Assembly: GCA_017994375.1 (NCBI GenBank)
Contig: JAGOLA010000003.1
Span: forward strand, 1-43,689
Reading direction: 5' to 3'
Length of the DNA: 43,689 bases
Source: Candidatus Omnitrophota bacterium
GTDB lineage: Bacteria > Omnitrophota > Gorgyraeia > Duberdicusellales > 4484-171
Shown here: in pieces, positions 32,283-41,271 of the stretch
Position numbering within the stretch: the stretch's first letter is position 1
How the letters are laid out: every line of letters begins with the position of its first letter
The notes under the pieces: generated by a model
What the model was told of the DNA's origin: nothing
The model's database searches: none
What the model saw: only the letters and a program-made list of their open reading frames with translations
Made by a program: the position numbers and the translations under genes

Positions 32283-33242
32283 TCATTTTTTACGCTGGAA
32301 TCTTTTAAAACCCGAGAATTCAAAGATGTTTAATTTTTCTTTTTTCTCCAGAAAATCCAGCATAATGTTTAGACCAATAGTATCAGAGGCTATATGTGAA
32401 GCAAAAATTACGCTAATGTTAAATTCTCTACATTTTTTTACGTGCTCTTCGGATTGATGCATAGCGATGATAGTATCTACACCGCAAGAGGCAAGTTCTT
32501 TATAGATATTTTGCGGGCCTTCGGTGCCGCCGGTAAACTCTAAATGGATATTTTTACAACGAGAATTATTGTTTCCGATTACTATCTTAGGAGGATTATT
32601 ATTTTTAGCGGCTTCTTTATATTCGGGAACAGCTAATAAGATGTCCATTATTTCCCCTAAAGTCGAAGGTTTAACCTTATCGATAGTTTTTCTTAGATAA
32701 GAATACGCCAAATTATCACAAGGAGTATGCATACATAAAAAATTCATATTCAGTAAGCGTGCGGCATCAATTGTTCTTAAATGGTTGGCGGCACTTACTC
32801 TTCGCTCTACTTCTTTCTTGCGTTCATTAAGGAGGTTTTCGGAGATACTCAAAGATACGCCTTCTTTAGCAAAGACATCTACCTGTAAATCCATCACCTC
32901 ATAAAAATTAGCATAAGCCCGGCCTTGGGGGTGGTGGGAAACTACCAAATCGATCTTTTTACCATTTTCTTTTAATTTATCCGCTAAAAGAAATTCGGCC
33001 ACATCTACGTCTATTCCTACAATTATTGATTTTATATTACTTTGAGGATCTCCCCAGAGAATGCGGGTATCAGCAAAAGGATTAGATAAAACTTCCTTAT
33101 CAAAGTATTCTTTTTCTTCTTTAGCTAATTTATCATACTCTTTTCTTCTTTTTTTAAGAATGTCGGCGATAACTTTACGTTCACGGACATCAGCTTCTAT
33201 ACCTCTTTCGACAACTTCTTGATAAAAACTGCTTAACTTCAT
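32283..33242 (-). CDS. NIF3-like (DUF34) metal-binding protein
   Basis: 319 residues. LVVSHHPQGR holds the double His of the di-metal site, and TPCDN the Thr/Asp segment; ASHIASDTIGLN near the end takes the place of the family's GHxxSE motif. A 60-residue charged N-terminal extension with KKRRKEYDKLAKEEKEYFDK precedes the core. The family is called NGG1-interacting factor 3 and has been linked to GTP cyclohydrolase I type 2 in error; the real activity is unknown. It sits between cvpA and dnaG. Confidence 0.8.
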   Translation of the reverse strand: MKLSSFYQEVVERGIEADVRERKVIADILKKRRKEYDKLAKEEKEYFDKEVLSNPFADTRILWGDPQSNIKSIIVGIDVDVAEFLLADKLKENGKKIDLVVSHHPQGRAYANFYEVMDLQVDVFAKEGVSLSISENLLNERKKEVERRVSAANHLRTIDAARLLNMNFLCMHTPCDNLAYSYLRKTIDKVKPSTLGEIMDILLAVPEYKEAAKNNNPPKIVIGNNNSRCKNIHLEFTGGTEGPQNIYKELASCGVDTIIAMHQSEEHVKKCREFNISVIFASHIASDTIGLNIMLDFLEKKEKLNIFEFSGFKRFQRKK

Positions 33243-33281
33243 CTACTACTCCTTTTTAAAAGCCTTTAATCTAAAAACCCT

Positions 33282-33869
33282 TTAGGGAGATTGGCAATAA
33301 TCAACTACGTCATTATTTATCTCTAATTTGGTCAAAGCAATCTTATTATAAATATTAGCTAAAATTAAATAAGTTTTTGGAGAAATATTTTTTAATATTT
33401 TATAAGATAAGGCCTGGGAAATATTCTTGGTATCGAAAGGAGCTAAACATATCATAAATATAAGAGTGCTTGATACTAAAGTAGCTCTGGCTATCCCAAT
33501 AAAAAAAGCCAGCCAGCTTTCAGCAGGAGAAACGTTATCTTCACTTTTATTGCCTTTAAAAACCAGTCTGGTTATTTTAAAAATCGATATTATGAGCATC
33601 CGTAAAAAAACAAACACTACTCCTGTGGCTAAAAGTATCGCCAAAAAAGAAATAGAATAAATATTCTCTGAACTTATAAAAGGAAGACTCTTAGCTATCT
33701 TCTCTCCCCCAAAGGAATAGTATTGAAAGGCAAAAATAATCCCAACCAGTATCCCTATCAACTTAAAACTTTCTGATAAGACCTTGCGGGATAGAGCTAT
33801 ATATATAATCCTTAAATAGATAATTAAAAAGATTATATCTATTAGATGAACTTTGGAAAGTATTCCCAT
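33282..33869 (-). CDS. cvpA: CvpA-family membrane protein
   Basis: 195 residues with four hydrophobic segments (about 8-25, 35-50, 65-95, 120-145). The opening VHLIDIIFLIIYLRIIYIALSRK resembles the CvpA N-terminal helix (xDxxxLxxxxxxxxxGxxRG), and an Ala/Thr-rich helix (ARATLVSSTLIFMICL) matches the last one. Required for colicin V production in E. coli, general function poorly known. First gene after the promoter at 33886-33914, so it opens the operon that includes dnaG and rpoD. Confidence 0.72.
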   Translation of the reverse strand: MGILSKVHLIDIIFLIIYLRIIYIALSRKVLSESFKLIGILVGIIFAFQYYSFGGEKIAKSLPFISSENIYSISFLAILLATGVVFVFLRMLIISIFKITRLVFKGNKSEDNVSPAESWLAFFIGIARATLVSSTLIFMICLAPFDTKNISQALSYKILKNISPKTYLILANIYNKIALTKLEINNDVVDYCQSP

Positions 33870-33885
33870 TTAGAATTTACCTTAG

Positions 33886-33914
33886 TATATAGCATATCTA
33901 GCCCAAATTGTCAA
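33886..33914 (-). promoter_or_regulatory. Strong sigma70-type promoter of the cvpA-dnaG-rpoD operon
   Basis: On the minus strand TTGACA (33914-33909), a 17-base spacer and TATATA (33891-33886). The -35 is consensus and the start lies about 10 bases upstream of the cvpA ATG. Confidence 0.7.
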
Positions 33915-33927
33915 CCCTTTGGGCTAG
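33898..33927. promoter_or_regulatory. Perfect 10-bp inverted repeat spanning the -35 box
   Basis: CTAGCCCAAA (33898-33907) and TTTGGGCTAG (33918-33927) are exact inverted copies around a 10-base centre that holds the -35 hexamer. Two turns of helix separate the half-site centres, as for a dimeric repressor or activator. Confidence 0.6.
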
Positions 33928-34060
33928 CGCTAAAGTAAGCTTTATAGGCCTTTTTTTCTAGATTTTTTAAACCTCAAAACCTTTGATTAACTAGCAAAAA
34001 ACAGTCGTAACTCCCTAAAATATATTGCTTTTTAATTATCTCTATGTTAGACTAAAAAAA

Positions 34061-35359
34061 ATGAAAAAAGTTTTTTTGGTATTTTTTCTTCTTTTTTTAA
34101 CTTTCCCCTATCCTAGCTATCCCCAAACTAAGATAAAAGTCCTAAACATAAGCGGTGATATCATCAGCCCGGTAACATTAGAATACTTAAAAGAAGGCTT
34201 AAATGCCTCTAGAGAAGAAGAATCTTTGCTTATTATTGCTATTGACACTCCGGGAGGGCTTCTTAAATCTACCGAAGAAATAGTAAAGTTGATTTTGAAT
34301 TCGCCGACGCCTATCATTACCTATATTTATCCTAAAGGTGCACGGGCAGCTTCAGCCGGCGTATTTATCGGCTATTCTTCTCATATCTTAGTTATGGGGC
34401 CATCTACACATATCGGTGCTGCCCACCCTATTGTCGGACTAGGAAGCTGGGGTAATTTAGACCCTAAAATCCAAGAAAAAATTACCAACGATACTTTGGC
34501 TTGGGCCAAAAATATCGCCGAAACCCGTAAAAAACCTTTTTCTTTTTTAAAAAACGCTATTGAAGAAAGTCTCTCAATAACAGAAACCGAAGCTTTAGAG
34601 AAAGGGGTATGCGATTTTATAGCCGAGGATATCGAGGACCTTATTAAAAAAATAGACGGCTTAACTGTAGAAACTTCTAAAGGGCGAAAAAAAATTACAA
34701 CTCAAAGTTACTCTCTTCAAACAATCGACCTTAACAAGAGAAATAAAATTCTAAATGCCTTAATAGATCCTAATATTGCTTATTTATTATTAACTCTGGG
34801 ATTTTTGGGTTTAATCTTTGAAGTTACGCATCCCGGGTTTGGTTTCCCCGGTATTGCCGGAACAATCTGCCTTATTTTAGCTTTTTATGCTCTTAGTATT
34901 TTACCGGTTAATTATGCTGGTATCGTGTTGATAATTTTAGGTTTAATATTCTTCATAACCGAGGCTTTTACCCCTACTTTCGGTTTATTCGCTTTAGGAG
35001 GCGCTGTCTCTTTTTTCTTCGGTTCAATAATGCTTTTTAATCAGCCTAAATTTATTAGCGTTTCGTTAAAACTAATTATTCCTCTTATTATATCCTTAGG
35101 AGTTTTTAGCCTTTTTATATTAAGCAAAGTTATAGCTATAATGCGCCAGAAGCCAAGCACCGGGAAAGAAGCTTTAGCAGGTAAAATAGGCGAGGCCCTG
35201 ACAAAAATAACTGCCGAAAAAACCGGTAAAGTACTTTTAGAAGGCAGTATCTGGAAGGCTAAAACCGAAGATAACATAAATAAAGGAGACGAAGTCTTAG
35301 TAATGAAATCAAAGGGTCTTACCTTATATGTGAAATCCGCCGATAGAAAAGGAGGTTGA
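34061..35359 (+). CDS. NfeD-family membrane serine protease (ClpP-like)
   Basis: 432 residues from ATG 34061, where a signal peptide begins ([20 protein letters not shown]); a TTG at 34025 is less likely. The ClpP-class protease domain has the catalytic Ser in [13 protein letters not shown] and a Lys in [10 protein letters not shown]. Three or four membrane spans follow (about 230-350), then a C-terminal NfeD OB-fold ([25 protein letters not shown]…KGDEVLV). The long form of NfeD cleaves stomatin-like proteins in Pyrococcus, and here a stomatin gene follows 2 bases later. Confidence 0.92.
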   Translation: MKKVFLVFFLLFLTFPYPSYPQTKIKVLNISGDIISPVTLEYLKEGLNASREEESLLIIAIDTPGGLLKSTEEIVKLILNSPTPIITYIYPKGARAASAGVFIGYSSHILVMGPSTHIGAAHPIVGLGSWGNLDPKIQEKITNDTLAWAKNIAETRKKPFSFLKNAIEESLSITETEALEKGVCDFIAEDIEDLIKKIDGLTVETSKGRKKITTQSYSLQTIDLNKRNKILNALIDPNIAYLLLTLGFLGLIFEVTHPGFGFPGIAGTICLILAFYALSILPVNYAGIVLIILGLIFFITEAFTPTFGLFALGGAVSFFFGSIMLFNQPKFISVSLKLIIPLIISLGVFSLFILSKVIAIMRQKPSTGKEALAGKIGEALTKITAEKTGKVLLEGSIWKAKTEDNINKGDEVLVMKSKGLTLYVKSADRKGG

Positions 35360-35361
35360 AT

Positions 35362-36105
35362 ATGTTTACAGTATTTCTGCCTTTAGTAGTTATTTATATT
35401 ATTTCCTGCATAAAAATTGTTAGAGAATACGAAAGGGTAGTAATCTTTCGGTTGGGTAGAGTGTTAAAAGAACCCAAAGGTCCTGGTGTATTCTTTGTTT
35501 TAAGGCCAATTGACGAAATAAGAAAAGTAGATTTACGAACTGTTACTCTTGATGTCCATCCTCAAAAAATTATTACTAAAGATAATGTTTCAGTCGAAGT
35601 TAATGCTGTGGTTTATTACCGGGTGATGGATCCGATCAAAGCAATAATAGAAGTTGAAAACTATGAGTATGCTACCAGCCAAATATCTCAAACTACTTTA
35701 AGAAGCGTGGTCGGCCAATCGGATTTAGATGACCTTCTCTCTAACCGTGACAAAATAAACAACTCTCTACAAGAGATTATTGATAACCAAACTGACCCTT
35801 GGGGAATTAAAGTCTCGGTAGTAGAAGTAAAAGACGTTAACCTTGACGAAGAGATGAGAAGAGCTATGGCCCGCCAGGCCGAAGCCGAACGCGAACGAAG
35901 AGCAAAAGTAATCTCAGCTGAAGGCGAAGCCCAAGCTGCCAGTAAATTAAAAGAGGCGGCCATGGTCATAGAAGATCACCCTATGGCTCTCCAGATGAGG
36001 TATCTACAATCTATGGTTGAAATATCTTCAGATAAATCAACTACAATAATTGTGCCTCTTCCGCTGGAATTCTTTAAAGTCTTTTTGGAAAAAAAGCAAA
36101 AGTAA
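35362..36105 (+). CDS. Stomatin/SPFH-domain membrane protein (slipin)
   Basis: 247 residues from ATG 35362, six bases after GGAGG that ends nfeD. One N-terminal membrane span ([16 protein letters not shown]), then the SPFH domain ([50 protein letters not shown]-type loops). The C-terminal coiled coil is [28 protein letters not shown]. Such proteins form ring-shaped membrane scaffolds and partner NfeD. Confidence 0.95.
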   Translation: MFTVFLPLVVIYIISCIKIVREYERVVIFRLGRVLKEPKGPGVFFVLRPIDEIRKVDLRTVTLDVHPQKIITKDNVSVEVNAVVYYRVMDPIKAIIEVENYEYATSQISQTTLRSVVGQSDLDDLLSNRDKINNSLQEIIDNQTDPWGIKVSVVEVKDVNLDEEMRRAMARQAEAERERRAKVISAEGEAQAASKLKEAAMVIEDHPMALQMRYLQSMVEISSDKSTTIIVPLPLEFFKVFLEKKQK

Positions 36106-36137
36106 AATAATTTTTAAGACACCCGATAATATAGCCG

Positions 36138-37265
36138 ATGAGAATCCAAGATTTTACTATCGCCTTTAGCCAGCAGGAACAAGAAGAAGCTATAAAGGAA
36201 ATTTCTTTAAAAATAAAGTTACTTTTCCCTAAAGAGATAAAGTATTTAATTCTTTTATATACTCCGCAATACCATCCCGCTAATATTCTTAAAACTGTCC
36301 GTTTAACTCTTAAGCCTAACCAAATTTTAGGGATACAATCCCCTCTGTTGATATTCGAAGGAAATATTATCTCTAAAGGAATAGTAGCCTGCTGTCTGAA
36401 TAAAGAATCTTTGGATATAAAGAGCTCCTTTTTGGCAAGTAAACAAACCAAAGATATTGCGGCAATATTAAATACTTTTTTTAAAGAGCTAAGAGGTAAA
36501 AAATACCACTTCTTTTCTTTTGTATCAGCCAATATCGAACTTTTATCTTATTTAAAAGAAATGAAATTATCTTTAGGTAAAATATTCAATTTTTCAGGAG
36601 CTGGCTATACCAAACGATACTCTTCTTATAATACTTATATCGTAGATAACAATGTGAACGATTTTTCGGTTAATTTTGCCATAAGAGGGGCGCAAATAGA
36701 TTTTATTCGTCTAGAAGGCTTTACTCCTTTGGGTAAATCTTTTAAAATAACCAGAATATCTCCAGAAAGAAATATTATTATGGAAATAGACAATCAGCCG
36801 GCAATAAACGTCTACCGGCATTATCTAGAAGAAAAATTTAATACTTTTATTAAAAACCGCCTCTTTACTTTTTATCCTTTGGGAATTAAATCAGATGGCG
36901 CTTTACGTTTAATCAAAGTATTAGAATCCTTGGAAGACGGTTCCTTGCTTTGCTTAGGCGAATTGAAAGAAAAGACAGATGGTAATATAATGTTTCTTAA
37001 TACCGATTCGTTATTGGCCAAAGAACATATCATGCTTTCTCCCTTTGCCAATGAGGAAGGCGGTTTAGCTTTTATTATCAATTCTTTGTCGCGGAAAAAG
37101 ATATTGATAGAAACTGCCGAAGAAGAAATAAAAACAATAAAGAAAACTTTGGGTGATAAGTTTAAAATGTTAGGGATATTTTCGGATTACTACTTTTTCT
37201 CTGATTATGAAAAAGGGGACATTAACGCTGAAACAGGGAATATTCTTTTAACAGTCTGGCAATGA
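36138..37265 (+). CDS. FIST-domain sensor protein
   Basis: 375 residues, no signal peptide or membrane span. The N-half has SPLLIFEGNIISKGIVACCL; the C-half has FTPLGKSFKITRI and NIIMEIDNQPAINVYRHYLEE, the FIST_C signature (GxxPLGxxFxIT…xIxEIDGxPAxxxY). The late MFLNTDS and FANEEGG are in the closing strands. FIST domains bind small ligands, probably amino acids, in signal transduction. Its stop overlaps the kinase ATG, so it is likely the ligand-sensing partner of that kinase. No ribosome site is evident. Confidence 0.8.
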   Translation: MRIQDFTIAFSQQEQEEAIKEISLKIKLLFPKEIKYLILLYTPQYHPANILKTVRLTLKPNQILGIQSPLLIFEGNIISKGIVACCLNKESLDIKSSFLASKQTKDIAAILNTFFKELRGKKYHFFSFVSANIELLSYLKEMKLSLGKIFNFSGAGYTKRYSSYNTYIVDNNVNDFSVNFAIRGAQIDFIRLEGFTPLGKSFKITRISPERNIIMEIDNQPAINVYRHYLEEKFNTFIKNRLFTFYPLGIKSDGALRLIKVLESLEDGSLLCLGELKEKTDGNIMFLNTDSLLAKEHIMLSPFANEEGGLAFIINSLSRKKILIETAEEEIKTIKKTLGDKFKMLGIFSDYYFFSDYEKGDINAETGNILLTVWQ

Positions 37266-38707
37266 ATTTTTTTAGCTCTCTATTTATTTTTTCGTTCATC
37301 ATCATGGGTCTTAGCATTTATCTGATGCAAAAAAACCAGGCTATTTCTCTGCTTAGAAGAAGGTTAGCCTATCTTGAAAATACTATCCGGGAATTAGACG
37401 AACAAGCGAAGTTAATTATTAAAAGCGATATGGAATTAAAGCTTTACCAACAAGAAATAGACGATAAGTTGAATAAATTAACTTTGATAAGAAACTTAAT
37501 AGTCTCCTCTATCCACACTTTAGATAGAGAAAAGATATTTTTCCAGATAAACGAAAAAGTGATAAATGATTTGGGGTTCAAAAAAGGCGTAATCTTAGAT
37601 TATAATAACTGGGACATAAAAATTAATGTTGGCTTCGAGCCCGACGAAGTAATGGAAATAAAGAATATTTTGCAATACAAAAAAGATTTAATAAAAGAAA
37701 CCCAGCTAATACGTCCCGATAACGAAAATTATAAACAGTTATTATCTTTACTGGGCACTAATGAAGTTTTAATTACTCCGATAAAAGTAAGACAAAATAT
37801 TTATGCTATCTTTTTAGTCTCTAACCTCATTCTTCACGCTGAAGTAGAGAAACCCGAGGAAGAAACTCTCTTAATTATAGGTATGTATCTTAGCCAGTGT
37901 CTTGATAATATAAGTCTATTCGAAGATCTCTACCATACTAAAGACAGTCTCGAAAAAAGAATCAAGGAAAGGACTAACGAATTAGTCAGAAGCTTAAGAA
38001 CAATCGAAGTTATCAGCAAAATGAAATCGGACTTTATATCCAGCGTATCCCATGAATTAAGAACTCCTTTAACTTCGGTAAAAGGGTTTTCATCATTGTT
38101 AGTAGAAGAGAAATTTGGAAAGCTTCCGGAAAATGCCAAGGAAAGGTTAATAAAAATAGATGAAAATGTAGATAAGCTTATGGAAATAGTAAATGCCCTC
38201 TTGGATATTTCTCGTATCGAATCCGGACGTGTAGATATAAAGATTGTACCGGCAGAAATTATTCGCCTGATAAAGGATACTACCGATTTTCTCTCTCCTC
38301 AAATGACAGCTAAAAATTTGACTTTGACTTTAGAATTACCCGAGAAATTAAACGTCTATATGGATAAGAACTTAATCGAGCGAGCTTTAACTAATATTAT
38401 AAGTAATGCCATAAAATTTACTCCCCAGGGAGGAAAAATAAAGATCGGATGTAAAAAGGAGGTTGATAAAGCTTTGATTTTTATATCTGATAGCGGTTAT
38501 GGGATAGAAAAAGAAGCTATGGATAAAATATTCCAAGAATTTTACCGAGTAAATAATCCTATCATTAAAGGGATAAAAGGTAGCGGTTTAGGCCTTTCTT
38601 TAGTCAAAAGAATTATCGAAACTCATAAACAAAAAATATGGCTGGAATCCGAACCCGGCAAGGGGACTACTTTTTATTTTACTTTAAAGGTGGTTCAAGA
38701 TGCCTAA
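37262..38707 (+). CDS. Membrane-anchored sensor histidine kinase
   Basis: 481 residues. An N-terminal span (about 4-20, LFIFSFIIMGLSIYLM) and a coiled coil lead to a GAF-like domain (about 75-225). The dimerisation helix holds His264 in SSVSHELRTPLTSVKGF. The ATPase has N-box RALTNIISNAIKFTPQGG, G1 ISDSGYGIE and G2 KGSGLGLSLVK. It should phosphorylate the response regulator encoded immediately downstream with an 8-base overlap. FIST protein and kinase overlap by 4. Confidence 0.94.
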   Translation: MNFFSSLFIFSFIIMGLSIYLMQKNQAISLLRRRLAYLENTIRELDEQAKLIIKSDMELKLYQQEIDDKLNKLTLIRNLIVSSIHTLDREKIFFQINEKVINDLGFKKGVILDYNNWDIKINVGFEPDEVMEIKNILQYKKDLIKETQLIRPDNENYKQLLSLLGTNEVLITPIKVRQNIYAIFLVSNLILHAEVEKPEEETLLIIGMYLSQCLDNISLFEDLYHTKDSLEKRIKERTNELVRSLRTIEVISKMKSDFISSVSHELRTPLTSVKGFSSLLVEEKFGKLPENAKERLIKIDENVDKLMEIVNALLDISRIESGRVDIKIVPAEIIRLIKDTTDFLSPQMTAKNLTLTLELPEKLNVYMDKNLIERALTNIISNAIKFTPQGGKIKIGCKKEVDKALIFISDSGYGIEKEAMDKIFQEFYRVNNPIIKGIKGSGLGLSLVKRIIETHKQKIWLESEPGKGTTFYFTLKVVQDA

Positions 38708-39629
38708 ATTAAAAGTATTAATTGTCGATGATGACCCGGATATTCTAGACCTTCTTACGGCCACTTTAGAAAGCGAATTCGATTTATCTAAAGCTGCTAC
38801 CGGAAAAGAAGCTTTAGATAAGCTTAAAAACGACACCCCTAATTTAGTAGTATTAGATTATATGCTTCCCGATATTGAAGGCCCCCAAATATGCAAGATT
38901 TTAAGAAAAGACTCTCTTTTAATGAATTTGCCGGTTCTTATGCTTACCGGCAAAGGAGAAGTAGAACATAAAGTGCAAGGCTTAGAAGCCGGGGCCGATG
39001 ACTACATGATAAAGCCTTTCGTACCCCAGGAACTTATTGCCCGGATAAGAATGCTGATAAGACGTTCCTCTACTAATTTAGATGCCAACCCCTTAACAAG
39101 ACTACCGGGAAATGTCTCTATTAATAAGGAATTGGAAGAAAAAATAAAAAGCAATGAGAAATTTGCCGTTCTTTATATTGATATTGATAATTTTAAAGCT
39201 CTTAACGACTATTATGGTTTTGAAAAAGGAGACGAAGTGATTAAAGAAACCTCCCGGATAATCATTAACTCTATCCAAAAAAAAGGTTCAGCCAATGATT
39301 TTGTCGGCCATATCGGAGGAGATGATTTTGTGGTAGTAACTACGCCGGAAAATGCTGAGGAAATAGCCAAGAAAATAATCTCTGATTTTGATAGTGTTTC
39401 CCCAAAATTTTTCGAAGAAAAAGACCGGGTAAAAGGATTTATCGAATCTAAAGGCCGGGATAACCAAATCCATAAATTTACCTTTCCGACTATATCTATA
39501 GGAATAGTTACTAATGTTCATAACAATTTTACCCATACCGCTCAAGTAAACTCTTTGGGAGCAGAAATAAAGGGTCTGGCTAAAAAATTCTTCGAAAGCA
39601 AGTATATTTTTGACCGGCGAAAATCTTAA
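38700..39629 (+). CDS. Response regulator with receiver and degenerate GGDEF domain
   Basis: 309 residues. The receiver has the acidic pair in LIVDDDPD, phospho-acceptor Asp53 (VLDYMLPD), Thr in MLTGKGE and Lys in YMIKPF. The second domain starts with YIDIDNFKALNDYYGFEKGD (classical GGDEF start) but the signature is GGDDF instead of GGDEF/GGEEF, and the RxxD inhibitory site is missing. The Glu that takes part in catalysis is Asp, so cyclic-di-GMP synthesis is doubtful. It could instead bind GTP or serve as an output adaptor. Confidence 0.9.
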   Translation: MPKLKVLIVDDDPDILDLLTATLESEFDLSKAATGKEALDKLKNDTPNLVVLDYMLPDIEGPQICKILRKDSLLMNLPVLMLTGKGEVEHKVQGLEAGADDYMIKPFVPQELIARIRMLIRRSSTNLDANPLTRLPGNVSINKELEEKIKSNEKFAVLYIDIDNFKALNDYYGFEKGDEVIKETSRIIINSIQKKGSANDFVGHIGGDDFVVVTTPENAEEIAKKIISDFDSVSPKFFEEKDRVKGFIESKGRDNQIHKFTFPTISIGIVTNVHNNFTHTAQVNSLGAEIKGLAKKFFESKYIFDRRKS

Positions 39630-39645
39630 CTCCACTCTGGTTTTA

Positions 39646-39666
39646 TTAACAAAACTTTATTGTTAA
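39646..39666 (+). terminator. Possible weak terminator after the response-regulator gene
   Basis: Stem TTAACAA/TTGTTAA with a 7-base loop lies 17 bases after the stop. It is AT-only in the stem apart from one G-C pair and has no clean T-run, so the call is tentative. Confidence 0.25.
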
Positions 39667-39693
39667 GTAATTACTTTCAATAAGGGTTAAATA

Positions 39694-39722
39694 TTGCCAG
39701 AATAAAATTTGTATGATATAAA
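39694..39722 (+). promoter_or_regulatory. tRNA-Leu promoter
   Basis: TTGCCA (39694-39699), a 17-base spacer and TATAAA (39717-39722). The predicted start at about 39730 leaves a 27-base 5' leader before the tRNA. Confidence 0.6.
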
Positions 39723-39756
39723 TAGGGTTCGGTTTAGTAACTTAGATAAAACTTTT

Positions 39757-39840
39757 GCGGAAGTGGCGGAATTGGCAGACGCGCTAGCTTGAGGGGCTAG
39801 TGGCAGAGATGTTGTGGGGGTTCAAATCCCCCCTTCCGCA
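39757..39840 (+). tRNA. tRNA-Leu (anticodon GAG)
   Basis: The acceptor stem pairs GCGGAAG with CTTCCGC, discriminator A at 39840; the CCA is not encoded. The D-arm region is GGCGGAATTGGCAGACGC, the anticodon stem CTAGC/GCTAG with loop TTGAGGG (anticodon GAG at 39791-39793), a long class-II variable arm and T-arm GGGGG TTCAAAT CCCCC. The long variable arm and anticodon identify leucine. Confidence 0.97.
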
Positions 39841-39884
39841 TAATTCGCATAGCGGCATCGTACCTACTGCGTAGGAGTGTAAAA

Positions 39885-40523
39885 TTAACGTTGGTGGCGT
39901 AAAACAACTATTCTCTTAAAAGAGTTTATACTATCTCTATTGATATCTAAGATATCTTTTTCCTCCCAAGCCTTATCTTTTAAAAATTTATCTACCTTAT
40001 CAATATTAAACCCCAGTTTTTTAGTCTTAAAATGCATCGGAACAGTTATTTGGGGAGAAATATTTTCTATTAACTTCTGGGCATGGCCAGCATCAATAGT
40101 AAAAGTTCCCCCTACCGGAATTAAAGCTACATCTATATCCTTAAAATAATCATAGTTGATATCAAGTGTGCCTAAGTCGCCGAAATGAGCTATTTTTAAA
40201 TTTTCCGTTTCAAAAATAAAAATTATATTATGACCTCTTTCTCGGCCTTGGGACTCATCATGAAAAGATGGTACGCCTCTAACTAGAACCTCTTTTACTT
40301 TAACTTCTTTGCAAGTGTCTATGATCTTAGCGCTTTTAAAACCAGCGCAATAATTATGGTCGGTGTGTTGATGAGACACCGTTACGATATCGGCAGAAAT
40401 ATTCAAAGCCGAATAGCCCACCGCTCCTCCATAACCACCAGGTTCATAAGGATCAGTTATTATTTTCGTTCCCAAAATAGTCTCTAGTAAAAAACAAGAA
40501 TGGCCCATCCAGCTTATCTTCAT
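39885..40523 (-). CDS. MBL-fold metal-dependent hydrolase (UPF0173)
   Basis: 212 residues from the ATG at 40523, seven bases after GGGAG and overlapping the nnrE stop (ATGA). A longer frame to 40592 would run far into nnrE and is rejected. KISWMGHSCFLLET opens the UPF0173 family, with metal motif VSHQHTDHN (HxHxDH), SFHDESQG, AHFGDLG and VPMHFKT. Related to YtkL and UlaG-like lactonases; substrate unknown. Confidence 0.88.
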   Translation of the reverse strand: MKISWMGHSCFLLETILGTKIITDPYEPGGYGGAVGYSALNISADIVTVSHQHTDHNYCAGFKSAKIIDTCKEVKVKEVLVRGVPSFHDESQGRERGHNIIFIFETENLKIAHFGDLGTLDINYDYFKDIDVALIPVGGTFTIDAGHAQKLIENISPQITVPMHFKTKKLGFNIDKVDKFLKDKAWEEKDILDINRDSINSFKRIVVLRHQR

Positions 40524-41203
40524 AGACACTCTCCCTTTTTTTCCAATATCTCCTTTGAAATGCCGATATCCACAACAAATATTTTTCCGCAAAGATGGGG
40601 TCCTTGATTCAAAAAGAATCCTTTCTTGGGAGCAAGAAAACTTACGGTATAATCTGCTTTTACAGCTTCCCCTAAAATTTTTCCATCATCCGGAGATAAG
40701 CCAGAAGGAATATCGCAAGAAATTACCTTTTTGTTACTCTGATTAATTAAGAGTATAACCTTTTTTAAAAAAATGCTTATCTCGCCTTTAATCCCGATTC
40801 CTAAAATCCCATCGATAACAAAATCACTCTCTTTAAGGAGCTTTTTAAAGCCATTAAGGCTTTGGTTAGTCTTAAGGTTATAAATAGGAGTGTTTATTTT
40901 TTCTAAAATATCTTTTTGTAATTGGGCTTGCTGACCTAAAGGTTTATCTTTAAGAATTACTACTTTAGCTATATAACCTCGGCTCAATAATTTTCTGGCG
41001 CAACTTAAAACATCGGCTCCGTTATTACCTCTACCGGCAATTACTAAAACTTTTTTGCCTAAATTTAAACTGTTGATAATACTAAAAAGATTACTGGCAG
41101 CATTTTCGATTAAAACAATTTCGTCTATACCTAAACTTTGGGCTTTTTGGTCTAAATAACGTAATTTTTGAGCCGATAGCCCTTTTTCTTGGGATATTTT
41201 CAT
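40520..41203 (-). CDS. nnrE: NAD(P)HX epimerase (YjeF N-terminal domain)
   Basis: 227 residues holding only the YjeF_N domain. LVIAGRGNNGADVLSCARKL is the diagnostic GxGNNGGDG-like loop (here GRGNNGAD), and VIDGILGIGIKGEI and SCDIPSGLSPDDG follow. It repairs damaged NAD(P)HX by epimerisation; the dehydratase half (NnrD) that is often fused is absent. It overlaps the MBL gene by 4 bases. Confidence 0.9.
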   Translation of the reverse strand: MKISQEKGLSAQKLRYLDQKAQSLGIDEIVLIENAASNLFSIINSLNLGKKVLVIAGRGNNGADVLSCARKLLSRGYIAKVVILKDKPLGQQAQLQKDILEKINTPIYNLKTNQSLNGFKKLLKESDFVIDGILGIGIKGEISIFLKKVILLINQSNKKVISCDIPSGLSPDDGKILGEAVKADYTVSFLAPKKGFFLNQGPHLCGKIFVVDIGISKEILEKKGECL

Positions 41204-41271
41204 TGGACTTTAAATCTGATTTTTAAAGAGTAGGCAGTGCTTTTTAGACAATGAGTAGAAATAAGAAATAA

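Noticed and set aside
36074-36532. 152-codon open frame opposite the FIST gene
   Set aside because: Antisense to a recognisable gene, Lys- and Ser-rich filler-like sequence, no start signal.
39841-39884. Hairpin CCTAC/GTAGG (39863-39875) after the tRNA as a terminator
   Set aside because: Only 5 bp, triloop, no T-run on either strand; too weak to call.
40524-40592. Upstream start for the MBL hydrolase
   Set aside because: It would overlap nnrE by over 70 bases; the ATG at 40523 has a ribosome site, overlaps the nnrE stop by 4 bases and fits the family start MKIxWxGHS.
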